Positions 43,346-52,575 are shown, numbered from the stretch's first letter. The stretch is 53,886 nt of DNA from JAAZBG01 sp964390065 (GCA_964390065.1 CAYMGX010000010.1:1-53886); one strand, 5' to 3'. The notes: generated by a model from the letters alone, not told the origin. Program-made: numbers and translations.

Positions 43346-44821
43346 TTAATTTGAGTTTTCTTTATAGAGTAGCTTGCCGATAGTCATTTTTGATGTATCG
43401 AGATATTTTTTTGCAATTGATGGTATTTCATCGGGTTTTATTGATGCTATAATATCCGGATACGCAAGCATATCTTTCCAGCTTCCCATCCTTTCATACG
43501 CGGCAAGACGGTCGGATAACCCCTCAAGACTGTTCAATCCGGTTACAAACGACATCTTGATCTCGTTTGTAACACGTTCCATTTCGGCAATGCTTGGAGG
43601 CATTGTTGAAATCTTCTGAATCTCTTCAAGAAGTATTTTTTCAACAGTGTCAGGGTTAGTCTCATTTTTCATAACTGCATACACACTGAAATCTCCGTTT
43701 TGTAATCGGGAATCATTTCCAGCACCGGCATCAATACAGAGATGTGTTTCTGTAACCAGACGTTTATACAATCGCCCTGTTTTGCCACTCAGTATTCTGT
43801 CGACAATATCCAATTTGTAGAGATCCGGATGAGGATGACCCGGGGTATGAAAAATCATGTCAATCCGGGGATTTGACTGATCATACATGACAAACGATGT
43901 AACACCAATCGGTGCAGGCTCCTTTGTTGCAACTTCAGTTTTGGGTACTTTAGCACGAGGAATGGTTCCAAAATACTGTTTGATTTTTTTCATCGATTTT
44001 TCAGGATCAATATTCCCAACAAGTACGATCAGGGCGTTATCCGGAGTATAATATTTTAAAACATGTTTCTCAAGATCTTCTCTGGTATAGGATTCCAGAT
44101 CTGACATCCAGCCGATTGTGGGCTGACGATACGGGTGTGCAACATAAAACAATGCATTTAAACGTTCCCAGTAACTATTCAGAGGTCTGTTTTCATAACG
44201 CATTTTACGTTCTTCTATGACAACTGACTTTTCACTGTAAAATTCACGTAGAACCGGATTTCTCATTCTATCGGATTCAATCCAATAGAATAGATCTGTT
44301 TTGTTTTTTGGCAAAGTAACAATATAAGCTGTCATATTGTCACCCGTCCAGGCATTAAGTTCTGTACCGCCATTGTTCTGATATAATTCCCAGATCTCAT
44401 CTTTTTTAATCAGTTTACGTTGTTTGTCAAGAAGCGCTGCTATTTTTTCTTCAAGTGAAACAATTAACGTATCGTTGTCTAAATCTAAATCTGTCCTGAG
44501 ACGTGAGATCTGTTTTTCCAGAGAGTCAAGAGATTTGATAATTGGAATCTCTTTCTGATAGTTGGTAGTTCCAAGTGTTTTTGTCCCTTTGAACATCATG
44601 TGTTCGTATAGATGTGAAAGTCCTGTGGTACCAGGGCCTTCGTACATGGAGCCAACAAAATAATACAACCTGCATGAAACCACGGCAACATTGGTATCTG
44701 GTACAACTATAATACGCAAACCGTTTTTAAGCGTGTCATAATGAACAGGCAGATTAATATCATATGCGGTTACTGAGACAGTAAACATGCCGAGAAGAAG
44801 TATACAAAGTTTTTTAATCAT
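43346..44821 (-). CDS. Active M16-family zinc metallopeptidase
   Basis: A 491-aa secreted peptidase (signal peptide MIKKLCILLLGMFTVSVTA). The inverted zinc motif HLYEH is at residues 70-74, and the third ligand is likely the Glu in SVVIEERKMR. An insertion of about 60 mostly helical residues (PIIKSLDSLEKQISRLR and following) separates the first and second ligand regions. The gene lies 24 nt from the inactive M16 gene, and the two products probably form a heterodimer at the cell envelope. AGGAT precedes the ATG by 6 nt. Confidence 0.9.
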   Translation of the reverse strand: MIKKLCILLLGMFTVSVTAYDINLPVHYDTLKNGLRIIVVPDTNVAVVSCRLYYFVGSMYEGPGTTGLSHLYEHMMFKGTKTLGTTNYQKEIPIIKSLDSLEKQISRLRTDLDLDNDTLIVSLEEKIAALLDKQRKLIKKDEIWELYQNNGGTELNAWTGDNMTAYIVTLPKNKTDLFYWIESDRMRNPVLREFYSEKSVVIEERKMRYENRPLNSYWERLNALFYVAHPYRQPTIGWMSDLESYTREDLEKHVLKYYTPDNALIVLVGNIDPEKSMKKIKQYFGTIPRAKVPKTEVATKEPAPIGVTSFVMYDQSNPRIDMIFHTPGHPHPDLYKLDIVDRILSGKTGRLYKRLVTETHLCIDAGAGNDSRLQNGDFSVYAVMKNETNPDTVEKILLEEIQKISTMPPSIAEMERVTNEIKMSFVTGLNSLEGLSDRLAAYERMGSWKDMLAYPDIIASIKPDEIPSIAKKYLDTSKMTIGKLLYKENSN

Positions 44822-44838
44822 TTGTTAATCCTGTTATG

Positions 44839-46023
44839 TTAATTTCCATTAGTTCGAAATGAGAGTATTTCTGAAATTTCATCCGTTGTAAGTTGCATCG
44901 GATTATTTTTATTGCAATTCTGATTGTTCAACAAATTATTAAAATGATCCACATCCACACCATAGTCTGAAAGCGTCTTTACTCCGAAACTGGTGGTAAG
45001 ATTTTCAAGTTCGTCAACAAGCCTTTCGCATAACCCTTTATAATCTGAGGATTGTGAACCGGTAATCATTCGTGCAATACTGACATATTTGGAAAGACCG
45101 GATGAATCGGGAGATTCTCTTGTTATTTTATCTATAGTGATTTTTGTTGCTGGTGCCAGCAGTGTTCCACAAACAACACCATGTGGAATGGGGTAGGCTG
45201 CACCCAGTAGTGATGCAATTCCATGTACAACACCAAGCCCTGCATTTGACAAAACAATACCAGATATGAATGATGCGTATGCCATTGACGAACGTGCATC
45301 AATATTCCGGTCTCCCTGTTTAACTGCCTCAATAAGACTATTCTTAACAAAAGGCATAATTTTCTCTATGAGTGAATCGGTTATTATTGAGGCTTTCGGT
45401 GAAATGTACGCCTCAATAAGTTGTGTCAGTGTGTCCATACCGCAAGCAGCTGTGATATGTGATGGGCAGGAGAGTGTAAGGCGTGGATCAATAATGGCAA
45501 TATCAGGAATGTAGTTTTCGTGACGCAGTGAGCACTTAAAACCATTAAGACCGATTTTGCTGATAACGGCATTTGATGTCGCTTCACTACCGGTACCTGA
45601 AGTTGTCGGAACAGCAATAAACGGTACTTTTTTGCCATCAGGCTTTTTAGTTCCGACAACTTCAAGATAATCTGTTACCTTACTCTGTAGTGGAAGCATT
45701 GCACTGATTGCTTTCCCGCTATCAAGCACACTTCCTCCACCAACAGCTATTACGCAATTAACAACAGATTCTCCAAACGTGTGTGTTGCGTCATCGATAA
45801 GTTGCGGTGACGGTTCTGATGGTATTTCATATTCAAAAAAAGAGAGGTTGTTGTCAGACAGTGATTTTATAACCAGATCGCGGCATCCACTTGACACAAA
45901 TGATTGTTTGCCATGAACAAGCAGTACAGTACTTCCAAATTGACGTGCTGCAGGACCAAGTTTTTCAATGGCCCCTTCTCCGAATTGCACTTTTGGTGTT
46001 CTTGAAAAATCAAATTGTTTCAT
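44839..46023 (-). CDS. Iron-containing alcohol dehydrogenase
   Basis: A 394-aa group III (Fe-dependent) alcohol dehydrogenase-like enzyme, NAD(P)-dependent oxidation or reduction of an alcohol/aldehyde. The cofactor segment GGGSVLDSGKAIS and PTTSGTGSEAT are clear. The metal region reads GMDTLTQLIEAY, where the common His of GMDxLTH is Gln, and then VVHGIASLLG and PIPHGVV supply the remaining His. The Gln variant occurs in some relatives, so activity is possible but the metal site needs testing. Substrate unknown. The LsrG-like gene lies 54 nt upstream in the same operon. Confidence 0.88.
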   Translation of the reverse strand: MKQFDFSRTPKVQFGEGAIEKLGPAARQFGSTVLLVHGKQSFVSSGCRDLVIKSLSDNNLSFFEYEIPSEPSPQLIDDATHTFGESVVNCVIAVGGGSVLDSGKAISAMLPLQSKVTDYLEVVGTKKPDGKKVPFIAVPTTSGTGSEATSNAVISKIGLNGFKCSLRHENYIPDIAIIDPRLTLSCPSHITAACGMDTLTQLIEAYISPKASIITDSLIEKIMPFVKNSLIEAVKQGDRNIDARSSMAYASFISGIVLSNAGLGVVHGIASLLGAAYPIPHGVVCGTLLAPATKITIDKITRESPDSSGLSKYVSIARMITGSQSSDYKGLCERLVDELENLTTSFGVKTLSDYGVDVDHFNNLLNNQNCNKNNPMQLTTDEISEILSFRTNGN

Positions 46024-46077
46024 ACCTGATTCCTGCTTGTGAAAATGCTGATACCGGTTTATAAATCGAAAATCAAA

Positions 46078-46368
46078 CTATGGACAAACCGATATATATG
46101 AGACACCCTTGCGTGGTTCCTCCATCCATGAAGCCACTGTGTCGCGCCACTTTTCATAGTGTGCAGTTGTCTTATGTGCAGTAGCATCCTCAGGAGTCTC
46201 ATATGCCTCATAGAGAAGGAACCTGCTGCTGTCTTCTGTACTTTGAATCACATCAAATCTACGATTTCCGGCTTCTTTTATTGAATTCAAATGGTTTTCG
46301 CGTGATGCATTTATAAAATCCTGAATAAAATCTTTTTTAACATGAACCAATACGGTAGTTACAACCAT
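46078..46368 (-). CDS. LsrG-like antibiotic-biosynthesis-monooxygenase-fold protein
   Basis: A 96-aa small dimeric-fold protein. The segments ENHLNSIKEAGNRRFDVIQS and EAYETPEDATAHKTTAHY are strikingly close to LsrG, which degrades the phosphorylated AI-2 signal in enteric bacteria. EEPRKGVSYISV near the end also fits. The rest of an lsr transport operon is absent, so the AI-2 role is uncertain and a quinol monooxygenase-type function is possible. AAGGAG sits 6 nt before the ATG. It is the first gene of the minus-strand operon. Confidence 0.78.
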   Translation of the reverse strand: MVVTTVLVHVKKDFIQDFINASRENHLNSIKEAGNRRFDVIQSTEDSSRFLLYEAYETPEDATAHKTTAHYEKWRDTVASWMEEPRKGVSYISVCP

Positions 46369-46558
46369 TTATAACTCCTTACATGAAAACAATGAATTGA
46401 ACAATAATTGCAGAATTGAAACAATTCTCACCTATGATCAGCTCAGGTATAGTGTTGTACACCAGCTTTTTGAATAAAATACTAAAATGCATCCTTGTCC
46501 AACAGTGTATATTATCGTATTATTGTGAATCGTGTGAAATAATAAAAAAGGTTGATAT

Positions 46559-47377
46559 ATGCGTTTCAAAGCAGCTCTTTGCCAGATAGAACCATCATTT
46601 GATACTGACCAATCAATGAATCACGCAAGCGAGATGATTAATGAAGCAGCCGAATCAGGTGCAAAACTTATCTGTCTTCCCGAAATGTTTTATCACCCCT
46701 ACAGCCTTGACAAAATTAAGAGTATTCAGGGAAAAGAGAATCATTATCTTGAAACATTTATCCGGATTGCCCGACAGAAGGAGATCTGTATCAGCACCGG
46801 ATCCATGGTAGTAGAGCGTAACGGGATGCTTTACAATATGTCGCATTTAATCACACCGGATGGCTCTATTGCAGGAGAGTACTCAAAATGTCACCTGTAT
46901 GATGCAAGGCTTGCGGGTCTCGAGGTCAGTGAATCTACGGTGTTTACAAAAGGAAATGGAATTACGATTATTAATACTCAATTCGGTAAAATTGGAATTA
47001 TGATCTGTTATGATATACGATTTCCTGAATTTTCCCGTCTTTATGCATTAAAGGGAGTTGACATACTCCTTGTACCATCAGTATTTAATATTATAACCGG
47101 CTCTGCGCACTGGGAGACAATGGTTCGCAGCCGTGCAATTGAGAATCAATTTTTTGTCCTTGCGACATCTCAGGGACGGATTCCATCAACACCGTATGCA
47201 GCATATGGACATTCGATGGCGTGTGATCCGTGGGGGAAGATTCTGTGCGAAGCTCAGGATCGGGAGGCGATTGTTTATGCAGATATTGATTTGTCCTGCA
47301 TTGAACAGACACGAAAAAAACTATCGTTTCTGTCACATCGCAGAACTGATTTGTATCAGCTCGAACGTAGTATCTAA
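46559..47377 (+). CDS. Nitrilase-superfamily carbon-nitrogen hydrolase, Nit2-like
   Basis: A 272-aa cytoplasmic amidase. The catalytic triad is visible: E42 (CLPEMF), K110 (YSKCHLYD) and C150 (IMICYDIRFPE). The local sequences fit the Nit2/omega-amidase group, which removes ammonia from alpha-ketoglutaramate or alpha-ketosuccinamate. Exact substrate is uncertain. AAGG precedes the ATG. Divergent from the LsrG-like operon, separated by 190 bp, and followed by the PspC gene. Confidence 0.9.
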   Translation: MRFKAALCQIEPSFDTDQSMNHASEMINEAAESGAKLICLPEMFYHPYSLDKIKSIQGKENHYLETFIRIARQKEICISTGSMVVERNGMLYNMSHLITPDGSIAGEYSKCHLYDARLAGLEVSESTVFTKGNGITIINTQFGKIGIMICYDIRFPEFSRLYALKGVDILLVPSVFNIITGSAHWETMVRSRAIENQFFVLATSQGRIPSTPYAAYGHSMACDPWGKILCEAQDREAIVYADIDLSCIEQTRKKLSFLSHRRTDLYQLERSI

Positions 47378-47431
47378 ATAGAAATCGTATTTTTAATTGT
47401 CAAAGATAATCTTTTACAATGGAGTTTACAT

Positions 47432-47653
47432 ATGAAAAAACTGTACAGGTTAAAAAGTGACGCGCTGATTGCTGGCATATGTGCCGGAATTGCTGACTCT
47501 TTAAGGGTTAATCCGATCAAGATACGGCTTGGTCTTGTCTTTGTAACGGTACTTACCGGCTGGCTTCCCGGAATTATTACTTATCTTGCAGCGTGGGTTC
47601 TGTTGTACGACAGGAAAGATCTTGATAAAAAGGATGTGAAAAAAGACGAATAG
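47432..47653 (+). CDS. PspC-domain membrane protein
   Basis: A 73-aa protein with a PspC-type domain: KKLYRLKSDALIAGICAGIADSL, then a transmembrane segment (RLGLVFVTVLTGWLPGII) and a second hydrophobic stretch (YLAAWVLLY), with a charged tail. Such proteins join envelope stress responses. GGAG 7 nt before ATG supports the start. Confidence 0.88.
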   Translation: MKKLYRLKSDALIAGICAGIADSLRVNPIKIRLGLVFVTVLTGWLPGIITYLAAWVLLYDRKDLDKKDVKKDE

Positions 47654-47690
47654 GCAAATGGTTAGTTTTATATTGCAATAGTTATGATGT

Positions 47691-47723
47691 TATATACAAA
47701 AGGAGCGGTGTGGAGCCGCTCCT
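47691..47723 (-). terminator. Intrinsic-type terminator of the NifU gene
   Basis: AGGAGCGG (47701-47708) and CCGCTCCT (47716-47723) form a perfect 8-bp GC-rich stem with a 7-nt loop. On the minus strand it is followed by TTTGTATATA. It lies 6 nt beyond the nifU stop. Confidence 0.6.
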
Positions 47724-47729
47724 GAATGT

Positions 47730-48569
47730 TTATGCAGGTTTCACGTTTAATTGATCTGAAACTTTCTCACGTAGTTTACGTTCCACTACGGAATAGAGCG
47801 TGTTATTTGAGAATGCGCAGCCTTTGCAATGACCTTTTAATGTCACATATACATCATTGCCATCAACATCAACAAGCTCGCAATCACCGCCATCCTGAGC
47901 AAGTATCGGCCGTACATCAGATGCAAGTACTTCACGAATTTTGTCTACCTTCTGAAGCATTGTCATTCTTCCGGTACTTTTCTGTTGAGTAGTCTGATTT
48001 ACACCGGTAAGTTTGTCAATAATAGTTTGAATCTCCTGGTGACAATTACCACAAGCGCCACCTGCTTTTGTCAGATTCATGATATCAGTGAGTGTTTTTG
48101 CTCCATTTTCACGGATCGCTTTTTCTATTTCTATCTCTGTAACATTGAAACAGTGGCAAACCACGCGACCTTCTTTTTCAGGAGGTGTTGAAACCTTACC
48201 ACCGGTTTCGTAATATTTGAGAGCTGCTTCAAGGGCCTCTTCACCCATAACACTGCAATGAAGTTTCTCTTTTGGTAAACCTCCAAGTGCATCGGCGATG
48301 TCTTTGTTACTGATTCTTTTTACTTCGTCAATATGTTTTCCTTTACACATTTCAGTAAGCACTGATGCACTTGCGATGGCACTGCCACAACCGAACGTTT
48401 TAAATTTTATATCGGTAATTTTTTTATCACTGTCAAGTTTAAATGTCAGCCGTAACGCGTCACCACAGGATATGTTTCCAACCTCTCCAAGTCCATCAGG
48501 GTTTTCAATCTCACCTACGTTCCTGGGATTGATATAATGATCCCGTACCTTTTCGGTATATTCCCACAT
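47730..48569 (-). CDS. nifU: NifU-type Fe-S cluster scaffold, full length
   Basis: A 279-aa three-part scaffold. The IscU-like N-domain has C35, C61 and C105. The central [2Fe-2S] BFD-like domain has CHC (C138, C140) and CGNC (C173, C176). The C-terminal Nfu domain has CKGC (C248, C251). It assembles Fe-S clusters and passes them on. AAGGAG lies before the ATG. The DHH phosphoesterase gene ends 12 nt upstream, so the two are probably cotranscribed. No cysteine desulfurase is adjacent. Full-length NifU also serves general cluster assembly in non-diazotrophs, so nitrogen fixation should not be inferred. Confidence 0.95.
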   Translation of the reverse strand: MWEYTEKVRDHYINPRNVGEIENPDGLGEVGNISCGDALRLTFKLDSDKKITDIKFKTFGCGSAIASASVLTEMCKGKHIDEVKRISNKDIADALGGLPKEKLHCSVMGEEALEAALKYYETGGKVSTPPEKEGRVVCHCFNVTEIEIEKAIRENGAKTLTDIMNLTKAGGACGNCHQEIQTIIDKLTGVNQTTQQKSTGRMTMLQKVDKIREVLASDVRPILAQDGGDCELVDVDGNDVYVTLKGHCKGCAFSNNTLYSVVERKLREKVSDQLNVKPA

Positions 48570-48581
48570 AGAATAACTCCT

Positions 48582-49631
48582 TTATTTTACTAATTTTTCT
48601 TCCGGCACATTAATAATATTAAAAACATCTTTCAATGTATATTCGAATCTCTCAAGCACTTTATTGGCGTCATTAGCATCAAATGGTACCCGTCCTGCAG
48701 CAACGCGGGAGTGACCACCACCACTACCACCAAAAATCATTGCAATTTTCTCTGCAAAAATTCCGGCAGTATCCTCATTTTTTGATCGTATTGAGAAGAA
48801 TATCTGATTTTTAAAAATTCCCGAGCAGACCATCCACTCAAGTTTCTCAAGACTGTGAAAAAGGTCTGCCATTTCTGCAACATAATCCGGTGTTGTTACG
48901 TTACCAAGATGTGCATAACCGATGTCGTTGTAATTGACAGCTGAGAGCGTTGCAGAATGTAATACTTTAAAAAATTCAATATCTCTGTCGGGAGATTCAA
49001 TTCTGGACAGCAGTTTGTGTTCCATTATGTCAAATAGAAATTTGTAGCAATCAAGGTCATCCTGTGCAACTTCGCGACGCATATCTCCGGTATCGGTCTT
49101 GATTCCATAGAAAAGTGCAGCTGCAAGTTTTGGTGAGATAGGGCAGTGAGCTGTAAGGAGGTACTTTGTAACAATGGTTGATGTTGCACCGAAGTCTTTT
49201 CTGATATCATAGAACGTTGAGCTACCTTCCGGCGGATCGTTAGGATGATGATCAAGAATTGCATGAACTTCGGTTTGTGGTGGCAGTGAGACATTTCCTC
49301 GTCCCGGAAAGCAGTCAACAAGGATGATCTTATCAAAATCATTGATCTCAGTAAGAACAAAAGGAACTGTTCTAATATTGAGAAAACGAATCATTGCCCT
49401 GTTTTCTGCACGCCCGACAAATCCGCCAAAGGATATTACCGACGACTTAACACCCCAGAATGACAAAAGATGAGAAATACCAAATGCAGCTGCAAGACAG
49501 TCTGGATCCGGGAAATCATGTGTCAATATTAGTACTGTTGATGCTGGAAGAATTCGTGCTTTGAATTCCTGTACTTTTTCATCAAAAGTGTCTGTTCGTA
49601 CCCGATTAACAAATTCATAAATTTCTGACAT
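48582..49631 (-). CDS. DHH/DHHA1-family phosphoesterase
   Basis: A 349-aa metal phosphoesterase. DHH motifs are HDFPDPDCLAAA, VDCFPGRG, ILDHHPN and GIKTDTGDM. The DHHA1 end is GGSGGGHSRVAAG. The family includes NrnA-type oligoribonucleases and pAp or c-di-AMP-related phosphatases, and the exact substrate is not determined. It precedes nifU on the minus strand with a 12-nt gap. Confidence 0.88.
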   Translation of the reverse strand: MSEIYEFVNRVRTDTFDEKVQEFKARILPASTVLILTHDFPDPDCLAAAFGISHLLSFWGVKSSVISFGGFVGRAENRAMIRFLNIRTVPFVLTEINDFDKIILVDCFPGRGNVSLPPQTEVHAILDHHPNDPPEGSSTFYDIRKDFGATSTIVTKYLLTAHCPISPKLAAALFYGIKTDTGDMRREVAQDDLDCYKFLFDIMEHKLLSRIESPDRDIEFFKVLHSATLSAVNYNDIGYAHLGNVTTPDYVAEMADLFHSLEKLEWMVCSGIFKNQIFFSIRSKNEDTAGIFAEKIAMIFGGSGGGHSRVAAGRVPFDANDANKVLERFEYTLKDVFNIINVPEEKLVK

Positions 49632-49861
49632 GTTGTTAGTCGCCTTTAATTACAATGACTTAGTATTTATACGACGTGATTGCCGGATTGTATATTATGT
49701 CTACATACCAAAAGAACATACTATTTATATTTGCACTTAAAATACTACAATAATATAATATATGAGTTTAGTGTTGTTTGATGGAAATGTAATGTATATG
49801 ATGAAGAAACCGGTAATCAGCTACCATAATATGACTTTGGCTGAAGGAAATGTGTGTAATA

Positions 49862-50593
49862 ATGAGATATGCAATAATTTCTGATATCCACGGAAACCTT
49901 GAAGCCCTCCAGGCCGTTTTAAATGACATTAACGGGAGAGCAATTGACCAGATACTTTGTCTTGGTGATATCGTCGGTTATTATCCTGATCCAGAAAGCT
50001 GTATTGACCTGGTTAAAGAGAAATGCAGCTTTTGCGTTGCAGGAAATCATGATTATGCGGCTATCAGAAGAATTGATACACAAAATTTCACCTATTACGC
50101 TTTTGCTGCAATGGAATGGACAAAACAGAATATTTCATTAAAAGCAGATGAATTTCTTGGTTCATTGCCTCTGACAATTGAAAAAGACAACATGTTTCTC
50201 ACCCATTCGTCACCTTCAAATCCACAGGACTGGGCATATGTATTTCCTGATAGTGAAGAAGCTGTGTTTGAGGCATTCAACAGTCTTACGTTTCCTCTTA
50301 ATTTTATAGGCCATACTCACTGGCCATCAATAATGATTCAGGAGGACGACCGAATTATTCTTCACGCAGAACATACAATTAAAATCGACAAACAGAATTT
50401 TTATCTTGTAAATGTCGGCAGTGTCGGCCAGCCACGAGACTTCGACTCGCGTTCAAGTTACTGTGTCTACGATTCGGAAACATGTGACATTACAATCTAT
50501 CGTATACCCTATGATTATACTGTCACACAAAAAAAGATTAAAGACAGCCGTTTGCCGCTGTTTCTCTCGGAGCGTCTGGAAAAGGGACGGTAG
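49862..50593 (+). CDS. Calcineurin-like metallophosphoesterase
   Basis: A 243-aa phosphoesterase of the YfcE/MJ0936-type family. Metal ligands are in DIHGN, GDIVGYYPDP, GNHD and GHTHWP. The substrate (nucleotide, phosphodiester or phosphoprotein) is not evident. ATG 49850 (MCVI...) is also possible, with AGGA very close. ATG 49862 gives the family-like start MRYAIISDIHGN. Confidence 0.85.
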   Translation: MRYAIISDIHGNLEALQAVLNDINGRAIDQILCLGDIVGYYPDPESCIDLVKEKCSFCVAGNHDYAAIRRIDTQNFTYYAFAAMEWTKQNISLKADEFLGSLPLTIEKDNMFLTHSSPSNPQDWAYVFPDSEEAVFEAFNSLTFPLNFIGHTHWPSIMIQEDDRIILHAEHTIKIDKQNFYLVNVGSVGQPRDFDSRSSYCVYDSETCDITIYRIPYDYTVTQKKIKDSRLPLFLSERLEKGR

Positions 50594-50634
50594 GGGGGAA
50601 GTCAGAATCCAGTAGTCAGTTGTGATTGACAGAT

Positions 50635-51533
50635 TCACTTTGTTGCGTTGTGTAAATTTACATTTTCGAAGTGTATTCTTTTTGAAATATCAGGGATTGT
50701 AGTAACGCATGATACGGGAAGGCGATCACTGTATTTCTTTAAAAAAGCCATTGCATACGATTGCCATTTTGTATCAAAACTTCCACCGGATAAATGCCTG
50801 ACAAGAATGTCTTTTGTTACGATTAGACGGTGAGTCTTTTGTACCTGCATGCAAATGTCCAGATCATACAGGTGAAATCCGTTGAACGATATATCATCAA
50901 AGCGTATTGTCGAAAAAAGTGATGCACGAATTGCAAAAAACAAACCGTCAACAGCAANNNNNNNNNNNNNNNNNNNNNNNNNNNNNNNNNNNNNNNNNNN
51001 NNNNNNNNNNNNNNNNNNNNNNNNNNNNNNNNNNNNNNNNNNNNNNNNNNNNNNNNNCGTATTGTCGAAAAAAGTGATGCACGAATTGCAAAAAACAAAC
51101 CGTCAACAGCAACAACATCTGCATCCTGATCATCCCAGGAAAATACCGTTAAAACCCTGGAATCAATTCCATGTGTTTCGTGAATAACCTGTCCCTTTAT
51201 CCATGGCCTCCCGGCAGCAACCCATCCGGGTGTGTTTTTGAACAGATACTGGGTTCCTGCAACACCAATAAGACCAACTGATGAATCTGTAAACTTGTCA
51301 ATAAGGTTAACACCCCAGTTCTTATTTACAAAAAACACATCCTCATGTGCAAAAACAAAAATATCACCCTTTGATCGGGATATACCTGTGTTATAGGCGC
51401 TGCATAAATTATACACATTATCGCGGTTGTCAATACTAATGTATTCGCATGGATATCCGATTGTGTTCATCACATTTTTTTTATGTGTTTCATCGGCTGG
51501 ATTTAGACGGGAACATACAATCACACTGATCAT
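50635..51533 (-). CDS. GT2-like glycosyltransferase interrupted by an artificial scaffold gap
   Basis: Reading 51533 to 51058, then 50902 to 50635, gives one continuous frame of 744 nt (247 aa). It begins MISVIVCSRLNPADE and contains SKGDIFVFAHEDVFF, LIGVAGTQYLF, DGLFFAIRASLFSTI and GFHLYDLDICMQVQ, features of the Glyco_tranf_2_5 family. AAGGAT lies about 8 nt before the ATG. The apparent two fragments arise because the 55 bp at 50903-50957 are repeated at 51058-51112 around 100 N. Joined, it is an intact transferase that probably adds sugar to surface polysaccharide or protein. Acceptor unknown. Confidence 0.85.
50903..51112. repeat. 55-bp exact repeat on both sides of the scaffold gap
   Basis: Bases 50903-50957 and 51058-51112 are identical and abut the 100-N run at 50958-51057. 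The first copy is the last 55 bases of one contig and the second is the first 55 bases of the next. This is an overlap not merged by the assembler, not a biological repeat. Confidence 0.9.
50958..51057. other. Assembly gap of 100 N
   Basis: A round 100-N run, the usual placeholder for a gap of unknown length. The flanking 55-bp identity suggests the true gap is negative, meaning the contigs overlap by 55 bp. Confidence 0.95.
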
Positions 51534-51649
51534 AGTGAGTATCCTTATACGACATGTATATTCATTCAAAAAGAATTGTATATGATAGACGTTCTGTAAT
51601 TATTGTATTATAAATGCAGTTGGTAATACCAGAAGAAAGGACGATCACA

Positions 51650-52573
51650 TTATCGAAGCGTTGCCATGATTACCGGATTATTTAATAATTCATTTGTAAT
51701 ACGAAATGCGATAACGCCGGTATATCCGGTTTTTATCAGTATGTTGTCGCAATTATTCAGATCATTAATGTATAGCATTCTGCCATCAATTGTAAATACT
51801 TCAATAGAACCACTGAGTGGTTGTTGAAAAAACACCTTGTAGCCAATTGAATTAATCTTCCGAATGGCGATACTGTTGCTTTTTGTTAAGTTTGTTACCG
51901 GTTTGCTGCGGCTTTCAAGTTTAGGATACCGTATCGCTTTATAACACTGCCATGCACTTGTGGACAAATCAACAACGCGCTCACGGCATCCGAAAACTGT
52001 CGATGATGCTTCACTTATTACAACTTCTTTAATATCGTTTGCCTCGACAATGAGTATCGCGTGATATCCGCAACCTGAAGTTGCTTTTACAAGTGCATCA
52101 CCGGGTTTGACATCAGCAATTGGAATTGTTGTAAATGCATTGCCGGAATAAAAAGTTGATGTAGTTGAACGGGGATATCCCCAGACAAAGCTGAGAAAAC
52201 CGGAACAGTCTGTACCGGTAACCTTGTTTGATGGATCACCATAGGCGCTGTAATGACAAGCATGTGATCCGGCAAGAAAGCCTTTCTGTAAACGATCTCT
52301 GAACGTATACCAGGCATCCTCACCGCCATAAGAGTAGGGAATACCGCTATATTCAACACCCGGAAGAAAATCACAATGCTTGTAAATGGTATCAGCTCCG
52401 GTACAGGTTGCACCGTATTGCTCATACCATGATACATCGGTATTTATTGAATCTGGAGTCCATCTGATTTGCACACAACTGTCGGATAATGCAATTACAC
52501 TATCAACAGCATATTGAGCGCTGCCAGCAGAAATTATCAGGAAAATAAACGGTATTAAGCGATACACACACAT
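51650..52573 (-). CDS. Secreted NlpC/P60-like hydrolase with sorting-type C-terminus
   Basis: A 307-aa exported protein (signal peptide MCVYRLIPFIFLIISAGSA). The mid-region has a Cys-His NlpC/P60-type core: TDCSGFLSF supplies Cys, and the later GYHAILIV supplies His after KPGDAL. The C-terminal 60 residues (GSIEVFTIDGRMLYI and GYTGVIAFRI) resemble the type IX type-A sorting domain, so surface transport is inferred. GGAG lies 5 nt before the ATG. It starts 2 nt after the stop of the adjoining propeller-like gene. The substrate may be peptidoglycan or another amide-linked polymer; this is not certain. Confidence 0.75.
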   Translation of the reverse strand: MCVYRLIPFIFLIISAGSAQYAVDSVIALSDSCVQIRWTPDSINTDVSWYEQYGATCTGADTIYKHCDFLPGVEYSGIPYSYGGEDAWYTFRDRLQKGFLAGSHACHYSAYGDPSNKVTGTDCSGFLSFVWGYPRSTTSTFYSGNAFTTIPIADVKPGDALVKATSGCGYHAILIVEANDIKEVVISEASSTVFGCRERVVDLSTSAWQCYKAIRYPKLESRSKPVTNLTKSNSIAIRKINSIGYKVFFQQPLSGSIEVFTIDGRMLYINDLNNCDNILIKTGYTGVIAFRITNELLNNPVIMATLR

Positions 52574-52575
52574 CG

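Noticed and set aside
47730..48569. Evidence for nitrogen fixation from NifU
   Set aside because: Full-length NifU is also used for general Fe-S assembly and no nif genes are present in the window.
50823..51569. A complete minus-strand gene containing the N-run, plus a second fragment at 50635-50943
   Set aside because: Both arise from the unmerged contig overlap. The correct reading is one glycosyltransferase after removing the duplication.
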